Assembly (NCBI GenBank): GCA_944472135.2
Contig: OX235263.1
Span: forward strand, 11,949,517 to 12,013,516
Direction: 5' to 3'
DNA: 64,000 bases
Source: Trichobilharzia regenti
Taxonomy: Eukaryota > Platyhelminthes > Trematoda > Strigeidida > Schistosomatidae
Shown: positions 21,571 through 32,789 of the stretch, one piece after another
How the letters are laid out: every line of letters begins with the position of its first letter
Position numbering within the stretch: the stretch's first letter is position 1
The notes under the pieces: model-generated
Databases searched by the model: none
Told to the model about the DNA's origin: nothing
The model's input: only the letters and a program-made list of their open reading frames with translations
Made by a program: the position numbers and the translations under genes

Positions 21571-22895
21571 ACACATATGCCTGGTGAAACCGCCCCCTTA
21601 CTATCTCTTCCCTTGAAAGCATTGTGTTCACTAATCAGTTAATAGTACAAGCAATTAAAAGCCTTAAACCTTCCACTAGTACGGGACCGGATGGCCTCGC
21701 TTCGATAATTTTCAAAAACAGTGGGTGTGATATACCCCTGTTACTTCTTAAATTCTTCTCAATATCTATGGACACTGGCACTTACCCTAGTGAGTGGAAA
21801 ACTAGCTTCATAATTCCACATTACAAATCTGGTGATAGGGCAAACGTCCGCAATTACAGACCCATAAATATAACCCCAGTTATCTCACGAATCATGGAGA
21901 AAGTTGTAAAAGATCAATTGTCAGACTACCTAATTAGGGAAGATCTTGTTACAAGGTCTCAACACGGATTTCTCAAAAATAGATCCTGCGTTACTTGCCA
22001 CTTCGACTTTTTCAACTGCATCACTAGTAGTCGCGAAGCACGTAAGCTAGTCGTTGTTCTCTACTTCGATATATCTAGGGCATTTGACATGGTATCTCAC
22101 AGTATTCTCTTTGAGAAGCTGTACTCTTGTGGAATTCGCAACCCATTACTGAACTGGTTAAAATCATTTCTAAGCAACAGGGTACAAATAACCAAAGTTG
22201 GATCTGTATTGTCTCATCCTAGGCAGATCTCAAGTGGGGTCGTGCAAGGTAGTGTCCTAGGTCCACTTTTATTCACAGTCTACATTAACAGCATTTGCAA
22301 GTGCTTCACCTCAGGTAAACCATTCCTATATGCTGACGACCTCAAAGTCGTCTACTCCTGCTACACTCATGAATTAAGCGATATGGTTACTAAAATACAT
22401 CTTGAACTAAGTAGTCTCGCAACATGGTGTGCTGAATCCTGTCTAAATTTTAACATTGACAAATGCGGCTGGATTTGTATCGGCAACAGTAAGCTTGATC
22501 TAACTCTTGAAATAAATGGGCGAAAACTAGCTAAGCTCAACTCAGTCGTAGATCTCGGTATTAGATACTCTAGTAACCTAACGTTCGCTGAACAGACTGA
22601 TTATGCCAGACGTAAAACGCGAAGGCTGATAGGATGCATAACACGCAATTTCTTTTGTTGTGAAACTAGGGTTTTATTATACAAAGTATGTGTCCGACCT
22701 ATCTTAGAATACTGCCCGTTTATTCTTAGCGGACTCAGACAAAATGACAAGCTTAAATTAGAGGGAGTGCAACGGCAGTTTACCTCAAGAACTCTTGGTT
22801 TAGAAAGTGGTCTGGAATACCATGAGCGATGCGAAAGACTAAGATTAGAACCCCTCTGGAAAAGACGCCTTAAGCTAAACCTTATCTTTTACTAA
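21571..22895 (+). pseudogene. Family B reverse transcriptase
   Basis: Complete RT: fingers (STSTGPDGLASIIFK), YRPINITPVISRIMEK, motif A YFDISRAFDM, motif B VVQGSVLGPLLF, motif C FLYADDLKVV and the thumb. The Asp pair is intact. It stops at 22893-22895 through a small deletion relative to 11820. The upstream frameshift, this one and the endonuclease stops make it a pseudogene. Confidence 0.88.
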
Positions 22896-23209
22896 AGCTA
22901 ACTAATCTTCTCTTGCATTCCTCCGAGCCAATAACTAAACCTACCGCTGTCATCAGTTACAATCTTAGAAATCATCACAACCTAGCTGCTATGGAGCACT
23001 GTCAGACTTACGTGCGGTACAACTTCTTCTTAAATAAGTTTTCAGTCATTTGGAATAGACTACCAGCTAATGTGCGCGATGCAAACACACTTCCAGTGTT
23101 CATCTCCTCAGTCACCAGACTGCTCAAAGATGACAATGCACTTTTGCGCCTGACTCTTACACCTTCTTTTTCACCCTACATAGATATTTTAAGTTCTTTA
23201 AACGTGTAG
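22896..23209 (+). pseudogene. Family B ORF2 C-terminus, shifted frame
   Basis: About 98 codons (SSEPITKPTAV ... SSLNV) identical to the end of the open copy at 11820-12129 and separated from the RT only by the frameshift at 22893. Confidence 0.8.
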
Positions 23210-23953
23210 TTACAACAAACTACAATTATAAATTTTAATATTATTGGAACTAGATGATAAACATTTCTACACAGGACAGTAATATTAGTTCACACATAAT
23301 ATAAAAGTTAGCATAACGGGACTAGTTAGTTAATGAACAAAAATAACCATAGTTACTAAACAGAATATATATGTATATATTTATTAATCACTCCTTAAGG
23401 ACTCCCGTTGCTTTCTTTTGCGTTGCTGTTGTTTGTCTTCTTTTTTCTCTCACCATTTCAGCTTCCATTTGACTTTTTGAATGAGAATGAATAATGTGGA
23501 TATTTGACCATTTACAATGACAAATGATCTGCAAACATTATTGGTCCCGTATCTTTCAGTTGCCTGGTTAATAACGAATTAACTTTCCCCACGACGCAAC
23601 CTGGATTACATTTGTGGAATATACTCTTATACCAATGGAAAAGTATCAATTTGTAATACAACGTCGCGATTCTTTCTTATCACCCAATGTGGATATAAAT
23701 CAAAAATGAGATTCGGACTTGTACACACCTAAGGTATATTGTGGAATTACTTCAAGTTTTATTTTTTCCCAAGTATTTTTAATCCATCCAAAACATATTT
23801 GGGTTTTTTTGTTAATGCGAAGACAATATTTCTATTTTATTTAAACATTATTATTGAGTATGATTGCTAATCGTATATGTAATTTATCATATTGATGATG
23901 CCTGTAAACTGGCGTCCCTCATGTACAAAATGAGAATATACTATTATTATTAT
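23210..23953 (+). repeat. Family B 3' UTR and ATT-repeat tail
   Basis: Matches 12130-13090. It ends with TTGATGATGCCTG, CTGGCGTCCCTC, AATGAGAATATA and ATT repeats. The last 70 bases are also shared with family A (24240-24310). Confidence 0.8.
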
Positions 23954-24310
23954 GTGCCACGCAAACAAACTTTATTGCAGACTGTTCCGACTGACTCTCA
24001 TGTCAGAGAGAACAACCAAACTGCAAATCCATTATACATCAAATCATGTGTAATTCATATAACAACTTATCCATGCCTGTACAATAGGTATGTTCCAGCA
24101 TAAACATGAAGGAATATATTGTTATTACTAAAACAATATTTATGCATGCTAATACAATTGGTGTACCCTATATAGCTAGGGAAAAAAATGTACCATATTA
24201 TATTATCTTTACTAAATATGCTTATTAATATTATGTGTAACTTATCGAATTGATGATGCCTGTAAACTGGCGTCCCTCATGTAAAAAATGAGAATATATA
24301 TTATTATTAC
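23954..24310 (+). repeat. Family A 3' UTR fragment with tail
   Basis: ACTGTTCCGACTGACT and AGAACAACCAAACTG match 25920-25970 and 990-1060 (reverse). It ends in the shared CTGGCGTCCCTC tail and ATT repeats. Confidence 0.75.
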
Positions 24311-24363
24311 TAGAATACTGTCCATTTATTATAAGCAGCACTCGCATACATGACAAGCTAAGG

Positions 24364-24759
24364 ATGGAAAGCATCCAACGATATTTTACCTCTAAACTAC
24401 TTGGCCACGATTGTATGAGAGACTACATCTCACGGTGCATGATCCTAAAACTTCACCCACTTTGGACAAGGCGACTTATTATAAACCTAATATTCTTCTT
24501 TAAGGTCCTTCACAAAATATCATTCTCAGGTAACAGAGACATACAATTCGCACAGGAAGGTTCTTACTATCTGCGTAACCAAACTTGCACAGTGACAACT
24601 CATTCTTTTAAGTCAACACTCTGTGAAAACTTCTTCACAGTCATGTATTCTAGAATATGGAATAGCCTGCCCCTAGATGTCAGAACTTGCTCTTCGGTTA
24701 CAAGCTTCAAACGCTCTCTCTACAGGAGCAATAAATTGTGTTTGAAACATCATCAGTAA
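24364..24759 (+). pseudogene. Family A RT C-terminal domain (open fragment)
   Basis: 131 residues (MESIQRYFTSKLLGHD... to KHHQ). It preserves R at the codon that is TGA in copy 1, and so shows the original C-terminus (RLIINLIFFFKVLHKI, ...WNSLPLDVRTC). No upstream RT remains here. Confidence 0.75.
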
Positions 24760-25261
24760 ACATTATTGTATAACAATGTGAGACTTTATCAAAACAAAAT
24801 TTACCCATAATGGAATTACTCTCTCTACAGACTGTTTCACTCTACTGATTATATTAACAAACTATTTACTCCTAGAGCGAATCAACTACCAATCTACCAC
24901 AGCACCATAAAGGCGCACTTCATCACCCTTAGCAATCTAAAAACTATAAATAAACTAGCAGCATGGATTCATAAAGACTGAGTACGGGACATACAGGGAT
25001 AGTTTACCCTTAGAAATAGGACCTGTCACTCTATTGTAACTTTCAAACGCTTGCTATATAAACTGTTTTATCCCAATGACTATCCCTACCAGAACCTAAC
25101 ACTTATTTCTAAAACGTATCAGTCATTAGAACACTAAAACTCTCAGACTCATTGATACACATCGTGACATTTAATAAACTCTAGGAATTCGCATAAATAC
25201 GTGAAAGCACAACTACAATATAGGTAAAAGTTTACTAAAGTATAATATACAATTGACGTCA

Positions 25262-25701
25262 ACATTTATATATATATACAATAATGTCCTTTTCATGTTC
25301 ACATACTTTCTATTTTTGGTACTCTGCTACTCCTATTCATCTTCTGGTCGAGGTCGAACAACCCTGCATCTAAACTGAAATGAGGATTAATTCCAAACCA
25401 TCTATCTCATAACCACTCAAATTCCATGAACGATCCAATTCTACCATTTGAAGACGCTGGCGAACATGCTGTAAATGAGTATTCATGATCTGAAATGAAG
25501 AAGCAACTGGTTTACAAACAGTTTTCAACGTTTTACTGAACTTACGAATACAGTCCGCCATGCAGACACAAATGGAGCAAATGGAGAATTCTGGAATCGA
25601 CCTCGACACCATTTGATGCAGTAAAACAACATAACATGACCTTATCTAGTTTTCGTATCCACGATCAAATTTCTTTCCTGTTATGAAACTACGATAAGAC
25701 T
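25262..25701 (-). pseudogene. Captured gene fragment, second copy
   Basis: Reverse complement of 1263-1703 with no difference that I could find, including both putative introns and the GTATGT donor. It is again antisense to the family A element around it. Confidence 0.5.
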
Positions 25702-26074
25702 GCTGAAAAAAAGGAATAAATATAACACTGATCTCAACAAAATACATCAATAATCTTTAAGCCAAGGGTGCTGTTCACAACAAAGTTATATAGGAGAATT
25801 GACTTCAAGCTTTATTTTTCCCAGATATCCGTATTACATTCATCTGATGTCTGGGTTTTTTTTAATGCGGAGACAATGTTTCTATATCTCTTTATGTGCT
25901 ACACAAACAGACTTTATAGCAGACTGTTCCGACTGACTTTGATGTCAGAAAGAACAACCAAACTGTAAATCCATTATACGTCAAATTATGTAATAACTTA
26001 TCTATGCCTGTAGAATTGATATATTCCTGCATGAACAGGAAGAAATATATAGGTCCCACTGGGAACTCAAGGGA

Positions 26075-26280
26075 ACAATAATAATTATAATCCAACATAT
26101 ACTTGTGTTGTTTCGTTAATGCGAAGACAATATTTCTATATTTCTTAATGTGCTCCATTGAACGACTAGCTATCAGATTGTACTCACAAACTAATATCAG
26201 AATGGACAGCGACCATTTAGTTTCATCATAAATCAAATTCATGTAATGTAAATAGTACTTATCCATGGCTGTTCTGCTGC
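26075..26280 (+). repeat. Family B-like 3' UTR fragment
   Basis: GTTAATGCGAAGACAATATTTCTAT and TGTGCTCCATTGAA match family B 3' UTR around 12770-12830. Confidence 0.5.
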
Positions 26281-26349
26281 TTTGTCGTACATGGATACGA
26301 ATGAATACATTAATATAACGGGAAGTGCATAAGATTTATTTATTTTATT

Positions 26350-26823
26350 TTTGATTATACCTTGATTCCACAGTGTATTATGGTACAATTGAAATTTGGT
26401 ACAATAGAAAAAATCGAAAGTGTCCAGAGATTCCTCAGGAAGCGCATAATAGGGTTCGACCAACAAGTGGAATATGTTGACAGGTGTGTACGTCTGAAAT
26501 AAGAGCCTCTGTGGTTAAGGAGAGTGAAGTGCAACCTATTTCTACTCTTCAAAGTCATTAGGAAACATTGCTACAGTAACTCATCCATAACGTGGGAAAA
26601 TATTAAATCATATCAGCTGCGAAACCACGACTACCTTGTCAAGGTGGCTACCCACAGAAAATCCATCCAGGCAAACTTTTTGACCATAAAATATTGCACT
26701 CTCTGGAACCAACTAACACATGAAATAAGATGTTGTGAAAGCCCTGATGGGTTCAAACGGAGCCTAGAAAGACACTTTAACATGTCCACTCTAGCTCGTC
26801 TAAAAGACCACAACTGTTGGTAG
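26350..26823 (+). pseudogene. Non-LTR family C RT C-terminus
   Basis: Reads IEKIESVQRFLRKRIIGFD, a stop near 26500, then EPLWLRRVKCNLFLLFKVI and LRNHDYLVKVATHRKS ... NW. The pattern parallels the thumb/C-terminal domain of families A and B (SIQRYFTSK..., LHPLWTRRL) but is clearly a different family. 5'-truncated and dead. Confidence 0.7.
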
Positions 26824-28499
26824 AACGGAAATTGAAGGCCAGTTCAGTCTTCAGTATAGTCACATACGTATATCTCGGCTCTAATACTCACGCAGTGAAC
26901 GTTAACTAATTTACTGATTTCTATTCTCTATAATTTTCACTAAGTTGTGTTGGTAAAAGTAACACTGGAAATAATTGTAACAGCATCCACACCTTTTAAC
27001 GTTTTACATGTGTATATACTAATATAATAATACTTATTAATCATGCATGTTCAATTCTTAAATTAGATGGTTATTAAAATATTTAAAATATTTATATATC
27101 ACATGTTCTCTTGGTTTACCACGCTTGTTTCCATTATAACACTCAATTATTGAGCCTAGTGTATTATTTGATATACGAATTATATTATTGATTATACTCT
27201 TATCATATATGGTTTGATTTACTCTACGGCTCCCTGTAGACTAACTACCATTCTTCAGTATACACACACTGCAGTATTGTTAACCAAATGCCAAAATTTT
27301 GTTGGTTCTGTGTTAATATCTTTTTATAATATGTCTAGACACGTTACTTTGCAATGTCAGATGTTTACTATATATAAGTACTCTAAGTCCTTCCAACCGA
27401 CCTTACCTTCAGTCCATACTACCTAAATTGAACCTTAACTATAGTGTTCTGCTAAACCTTGCTCCACTATTCACAATACCTATTCGTTTTACTCTTTAAG
27501 TTTTTGACTTCTTATAAAGTAATCTGTTCATTAGGATGAATGCACACATATATAATATGTTCATAAAGATGTGCGTGGAGACCTATTGGAAGCACTCATT
27601 AAGAAAGCTAGGGAGATGGAATATGGGGTACGAACATGTCTGGTACCAGGCAATATATTTGCGGTAGCCATAATAATCATAGTCTCAGAGCCTAACATTA
27701 AAAAAGGAGGGAGGGTGGCGCTAGCTGATCAGTAGATATGGTGGTGGTCACTAAGGTGAATCGCCCCATTCTGCAGGAACAGCAATATACAATTTGAAGG
27801 CTCGAGATATTTCTGATTTTTATGAGGGCTTAGATCTTTATCTTGAAAAAGATAATAATGAACGCCTAGACAGATCATGCTTCTACCTTTAAATATATAC
27901 CATTCGCTCAGCCTATTGTTGAGATGCGACCACGCGGGATCTGCACAGATTTATGAGGCATCCTATAAATTAACTTGCTGTCCATTGTCAGATCTTTAAA
28001 TACCACTTCACAATATCTTGTCTCACTTATTTTCTAATAACGTCTTTATTGATCCTCATTGTATTCCATTAAACCCAACATTTTATAGCTCTTTATGAAT
28101 TTGATTCGACTTATTCTATTCCTATTCTCTGGAGGGTACGGTTGTGCACCAAATAAAAAAAAGGCATGAAATAAAAAACAACTGGCTTGAAAATAATTGT
28201 ATTAAGGCCAAAAGTGGACATCATGATAGTACAAAATATATTGGTTTTATTATACATTGCAAATGAACGTTGTCGGCCTAAAATTTAATTATTTCCCCAA
28301 TCTGTTTTCTATATAAATGTGTTTATTAATGATATATTTCACTCACTTAATCTATCACACTTTAATGTTTCACCTTAGCACTTTTACTTTTCTAAAACAG
28401 CTTCCAATCCCTTGTAAACGTTGTACTTACCTCAATATTGGTTGGTTATCATATGCCTACAACCACGGGATAGAAACGAAACGAAGTCGATTTTCCCGC
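26824..28499. other. No supported gene
   Basis: AT-rich sequence with scattered stops in all frames. The only unexplained coding-like stretch is 27562-27735 (listed separately). Confidence 0.5.
27562..27735 (+). other. Coding-like stretch of unknown origin
   Basis: 57 open codons without an ATG: HKDVRGDLLEALIKKAREME and on to GGRVALADQ, ending in TAG. The first 30 residues have the amphipathic, charged composition of real protein. No splice context is convincing. It may be a pseudo-exon or a retroelement remnant. Confidence 0.2.
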
Positions 28500-28696
28500 T
28501 CAACCAGTACAATTCAATAACTATACGGCCTGGTTCAGGCAATGAGTGTAATTATTTATATGTATCAAATATTTAATTGTTGAAACATTATTAACTTGTA
28601 GACAATTTAAGATTTGACATTATAACGTACTTGATCGTGCCTGTAAAAACGGCATGCATTTTCATGTAAATTTATGTTTATATGAAAATAAAATTA
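28500..28696 (+). repeat. CR1-like 3' tail, ATT repeats
   Basis: CTTGATCGTGCCTGTAAAAA then AAAATAAA and five ATT units. It has the same plan as the family A/B tails but diverged, possibly the tail of family C. Confidence 0.55.
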
Positions 28697-28865
28697 TTAT
28701 TATTATTATGGAATTTTCAGCATGGATATCGGTAGCCCTAATTTTGCAGGCCGACCACAGATACCAGGTATGCGTCGGTAGGTGATTGAATCTCGTATCA
28801 TGTGCATGGGCGGCGAGAGTCTTAACCACTGTGCCACCGACGCACGTACACGTACGCTTTTGATT
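28697..28865 (-). mobile_element. tRNA-headed SINE, family E-tailed type
   Basis: The reverse complement has a tRNA-like head (GTGGCACAGTGGTTAAG as A box; a degenerate B box) then GGCCTGCAAAATT and ending GCTGAAAATTCC. It matches 37141-37345 and 58045-58230. The 3' end equals the family E 3' end. Confidence 0.7.
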
Positions 28866-28869
28866 TCAA

Positions 28870-30060
28870 AACGAAGTCTCCTTGCCAAATGTATTTCTGA
28901 AATAGCCCACACAGTTCACAAATTAACTCATAACTCTGAAGTGGAGAAACTTCTGTATATCTTTCTTGAACTTGAAATATGGAGAGTCTTGTGAAGTAAT
29001 TCCAGTTTTATGTATGCAGAAAAAATGGCAAGGTATTCATAATCTCTCGCCTCATATGGAATGGCAATGCGACTTGATGCGCAATGTATTTATATGAAAA
29101 CACTGAAAAATAGTGTCTTCTACACCTTCTAGACAATTTATCTTTATTCTGAATCAGACAATAATTTTCTTTCACGTATGAGCCCAAGTCACGTCTATGA
29201 AATCAGAATACTGTAGGAATTATATCTTCCCTCTAAATAAAGGCAACTTGAAACACAAGTTCACAAAAATGCTTCATATTATGACCATGGCACTAATGAA
29301 AAGTTGACTCTAAAGAGTACATGAAAACTGAAATTGATGCTGAAATCGAGTTACGAATACCAACAACTACCAAACCAATTAAGAAAATAGCGTCTCAATA
29401 AATTCGGCCAAAAACATAGCTTGTTACTAAACCAGTAAAGCAGCGGACATAAACGCTACAATTAGCTGAGATATGAAATAAAGCCACTCATCATCAGTAT
29501 AATAAAACGCAGATAAGCTCAGTTGGTACCCGCAATTTTATGTCTCCAACGTGATTACTTCAGAAATAGTTGAAGAAATCCAAGATTACTCAGACGCGGA
29601 ACACCTTCAAGCGCTACATATGAAGAAACCACATAAATTTCTTTTTCAACATATGCTGTAGTTTATACCAATCAGTAACATTATGTTGTCAAACCTTCAA
29701 GGTTATCTAATGGGTATATAACACTTTTGAATTCAAGGCCAGGCGTTTTTCGCATAGTGCTGATGTAGGTTAATCTAGTTCGTCTTTTGTAGATACTGCT
29801 TTTATAAATTTACTTGTTCATAATGTTGAATAATTAAATTGCTTTCCTGAGAATACGTGAGACTGATATGACAATTCATTTTTCTTGTGAAAATTAATTT
29901 GCATAATTGTTAATTAATAACTGTGTATTAACAGGTGTAGAAGTAGTTGCTTTTGACTAATTCTTAACACTCACGTAACTTTCGATTATGAAGCTAGACG
30001 AATGTGAGTGTACTTCTCCTCTTCAATGTATATCCAATATCGTTTTTACGAGCTAGTATA
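28870..30060. other. No supported gene
   Basis: AT-rich, no open frame of note and no recognised element. It lies upstream of the phosphorylase gene and may hold distant promoter sequence. Confidence 0.5.
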
Positions 30061-30084
30061 AACCAATAGTGTTTTGACAATCAG

Positions 30085-30156
30085 TCTGAGTTATCATATT
30101 GATGATGTCTGTGAAATGGCGTCCTTCATGTACAAAAATGAGAATACATTATTATC
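30085..30156 (+). repeat. Family A/B-type 3' tail just upstream of the phosphorylase gene
   Basis: ATATTGATGATGTCTGTGAA, then GGCGTCCTTCATGTACAAAAA and AATGAGAATACATTATTA match the conserved tail at 23883-23953. It ends about 35 bases before the first splice acceptor of the gene. Confidence 0.7.
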
Positions 30157-30177
30157 AGAGTCTAATGTAGTGCTTCT

Positions 30178-30193
30178 GATTTTCCACTTTCAG
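30178..30193 (+). promoter_or_regulatory. Splice acceptor before first visible phosphorylase exon
   Basis: TGATTTTCCACTTTCAG is a good acceptor 30 bases before the start codon. It could receive a cis exon or the schistosome spliced leader; the sequence alone cannot decide which. Confidence 0.4.
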
Positions 30194-30223
30194 ACAGACA
30201 GACGTATTGTACAATACAAGAAA

Positions 30224-31996
30224 ATGTAAATTTTATTACCTCTGATAATGTCCGTGAATCTCCAGGTCGTCCAAAATCACTGCAAGCTATGAAAATGTCT
30301 CTATGGTGGCAGATCACATCAGGAAGTTGATTGATATTGAGCCAGAAATCGGCATCGTTTCTGGAAGTGGTCTTGGGGAGCTAGCCAATGGGATTCAAAA
30401 TCCTACAGTTATCCCATATGTAGACATACCTGGATTCCCGAAATCGACTGGTAAGTATTTTGAAATCCTTTCCAAGTGCTTTAGTACAAGGACACTCTGG
30501 AAACTTAGTTTTCGGAACGCTGAGTGGCCGTAAAGTGGTTGTGATGCAGGGACGATTCCACATGTATGAAGGATGGACGAAACATGAAGTAACCATTCTA
30601 ATACAAATCTTTAGATGTTTATCGTAGATAGCCATTCCTATTCGCGTCATGAAGCTGTTGGGAGTGAAAACTGTGTTGATGAGCAATGCTGTTGGTGCTT
30701 TGAACAGAAGTCTTAAAGGTGGAGATTTCGTTGTTCTGAAAGACCATCTTTACTTTGCTGGTCTTGGATTAAATGGTGTTCTAGTTGGTGAAAATGAAGA
30801 CAAGTAGGTCACTTTTGTTTCTAGTGATTTGTACCTCTTTAGATTTGGCCCTCGATTCCCAGCTCTTTCAGATGCCTACGACTCCGACCTGAGAAAGTTG
30901 GCCATAAAAATAGCGAGAGAGGAGAATTTTGAAGAACTTGTTCACGAAGGTGTCTACGGAATGAATGGTGGTCCATGTTATGAAACACCCGCTGAGTGCA
31001 AAATGATGCTCATGATGGGTTGTGATGTTGTTGGTAAGTGAATTATTTTCTGTGTGATTTGACTGGATAAGTTGGGCAATGCTTGTCAATCACCGTCAAA
31101 AGCTAGTTGTCAGGAAACTCCGTTCCACTACGGTACTGAACATGTGTTAGCCAACAGTAACACCGAAATTCTCAGGGAATTTATTTTCGAACCTATTAGT
31201 GTATTGTGTGTACAGATTGTTTAAAATAGGATAGTGTTATGAAGACTAAGCTGGACTGAGGCGAAACAAACTCTACTAAACTAGATGGGCTTTGAGCTCA
31301 GGAAAACAGGTACAAAGGAGTTGAAGTATGACCATGTAGATAGGCAGTATACGAGAAAGTGTCATTTGGATGGTAAGTAGGAAACACAGTTCCGTTAAAA
31401 ATATGAAGATAAGTTTTGGTGACTAGCATAGTGGAGATAGAAAAGGAAAACTGGAAGTATTTGACTGGGTAAGTTCGAATTTTTTGCATACAATGCATTA
31501 ATGTAGCATGTGTCTATAGAAAGTGCTACTGATGAATGGTTCTGTCGATCGCAAAATCTGCACAACTGTCTGGTGGAGATGAGTCATCAGGTGAACTAGT
31601 AGGCGGAATAAATGTGGCTTTGACGTTTAATACAGTCGACAAAATTGGGTGTGAAGAAGCCACATAGTTGGAGAATCTGTTGACCTAAACTGAAATGAAC
31701 GGGGCTTGATAACTGTTGAAATAGATCAATGATATACAATTAAAATGCGTAGGGATGTGATTCACTAAATGTTTCTTATTTCTATTCCAGGTATGAGTAC
31801 CGTCCCTGAAGTGATATTCGCTCGTCACTGTGGAATGAAAGTACTTGCAATTTCATTAGTGACAAATATTAGTGTTTTGGACGTTGAAAGTAAAATGGTT
31901 GCGAATCATGAAGAGGTGTTAGCAATGTCAAACAAACGTGCGACTCTATTACAGTCATGGTTCGCCAAGATTATTTCCAGATTACCATCTGAATAA
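30224..31996 (+). CDS. PNP: Purine nucleoside phosphorylase, six exons
   Basis: Coding parts: 30224-30225, 30266-30450, 30491-30588, 30628-30803, 30843-31033, 31791-31996 (858 bases, 285 residues). The enzyme phosphorolyses inosine and guanosine to base plus ribose-1-phosphate, in the cytosol, for purine salvage. As spliced, the residues that form the human active site fall at the human numbers: S33, H64, R84, H86, Y88, N115, A116, F159, E201, M219, S220, N243, H257. F200 is Tyr. Motifs GSGLG, GRFHMYEG, FGPRFP and MSTVPEV are present; NAVGALN varies from the common NAAGGLN. The start codon is split (AT in exon 1, G in exon 2), inferred from GT-AG rules and the match in length and numbering. 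No inactivating lesion is seen. It could be one of several paralogues. Confidence 0.93.
30226..30842 (+). other. Four micro-introns of the phosphorylase gene
   Basis: 30226-30265 (40 bases, inside the start codon), 30451-30490 (40), 30589-30627 (39) and 30804-30842 (39). All begin GT and end AG. Removing them keeps one frame through conserved motifs. Such tiny 5' introns are known in schistosome genes. Confidence 0.88.
31034..31790 (+). other. Long last intron of the phosphorylase gene (757 bases)
   Basis: Donor GTAAGTG and acceptor TTCTATTCCAG. It splits Gly218 before MSTVPEV. No repeat or gene recognised inside. Confidence 0.9.
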
Positions 31997-31997
31997 A
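31992..31997 (+). terminator. Polyadenylation signal overlapping the PNP stop codon
   Basis: AATAAA contains the TAA stop (31994-31996). The next 110 bases have no other AATAAA, so the 3' UTR may be very short. TTTATAAA-like variants occur near 32090. Confidence 0.45.
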
Positions 31998-32789
31998 TGA
32001 AATGTGCAATGTTGATTTTTATATCCAGAAACGTGAATTTTTTTTCTAAAATCTTTTTGTACTTTTCTCACAAATATATTTAGTTTAAAATATTTATAAA
32101 TGGCCATATCGTTAGATCTTCTCTATGTATGACAGTTAACGTTAGCTGTTCATCAGGTCGCATTTAAAATTGAACACCAGCCAATAAACATATACCTAAT
32201 TCGTACTTGCAAGTCTTGCGAAAATTGTCAAAAAGAAAGACAGCGGGGACAAGTAATCCAATCGAACTCCTTAAATGACGAAACAACAAAGAAATAGGAT
32301 ACTAGATTAAAACAGAAACGTATTCTGAATGCATTTAACCTCCTATCACTTTTGAAGGTCTTCAGTCACCAGTTTTTTTCACTGCAGGTGATATAAGCGA
32401 AGTCAAAAGTTTATCTTACTATTCACTGGTTTTATGCCTTGGTCTATTCACTCAGTCTTTTTTCAACCTAATATTATCTCACCTAACGCTTTGCACTGAA
32501 ATAAATTTTCCGTGGCATATATCGTAAGTTTGTTTTTCAAGAAAAACATGTTGATCGATTGGTTGGGATAACCGCATACTATTTGTTGTGTAAGCTAAAG
32601 TAATCACTGATCAAGGAAGGCATACTTGACAGAGAAAACTGTCCACTTCCTACAATCAAGTTTTTGAATAAATGATCACTCGTTGTCTCTTTTCATTCTT
32701 TGCAAAAATCTTGTAAATAGGAGAATAGAAACAATATCAGCACAAATCACCTATGCCTCTGTATTAAGTCTATGACGAAACTAGAGCGC
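31998..32789. other. No supported gene
   Basis: AT-rich intergenic sequence after the phosphorylase gene; no recognised repeat. Confidence 0.5.

Larger units (their letters stand above)
14965..23953 (+). mobile_element. Non-LTR family B (CR1/Jockey-like), near full length, split by BEL element
   Basis: The 5' end (GGCGGCACGTTCGA) resembles the family A start (CGCGGTACGTTCAA). ORF1, endonuclease, RT and 3' UTR follow in order. The BEL element 17118-20900 interrupts ORF2. The tail is CTGTAAACTGGCGTCCCTC... followed by ATT repeats at 23943-23953. RT motif C is intact (YADD), but a few frameshifts and stops show that this copy is dead. Confidence 0.85.
24311..26060 (+). mobile_element. Family A 5'-truncated 3' fragment
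   Basis: Contains the RT C-terminus, a long 3' region, the antisense captured gene fragment and the terminal UTR, in the order of copy 1 (905-2640 reversed). Outside the captured segment it differs from copy 1 at roughly 10% of positions in places (for example 25021-25240 against 1741-1940). Confidence 0.82.
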
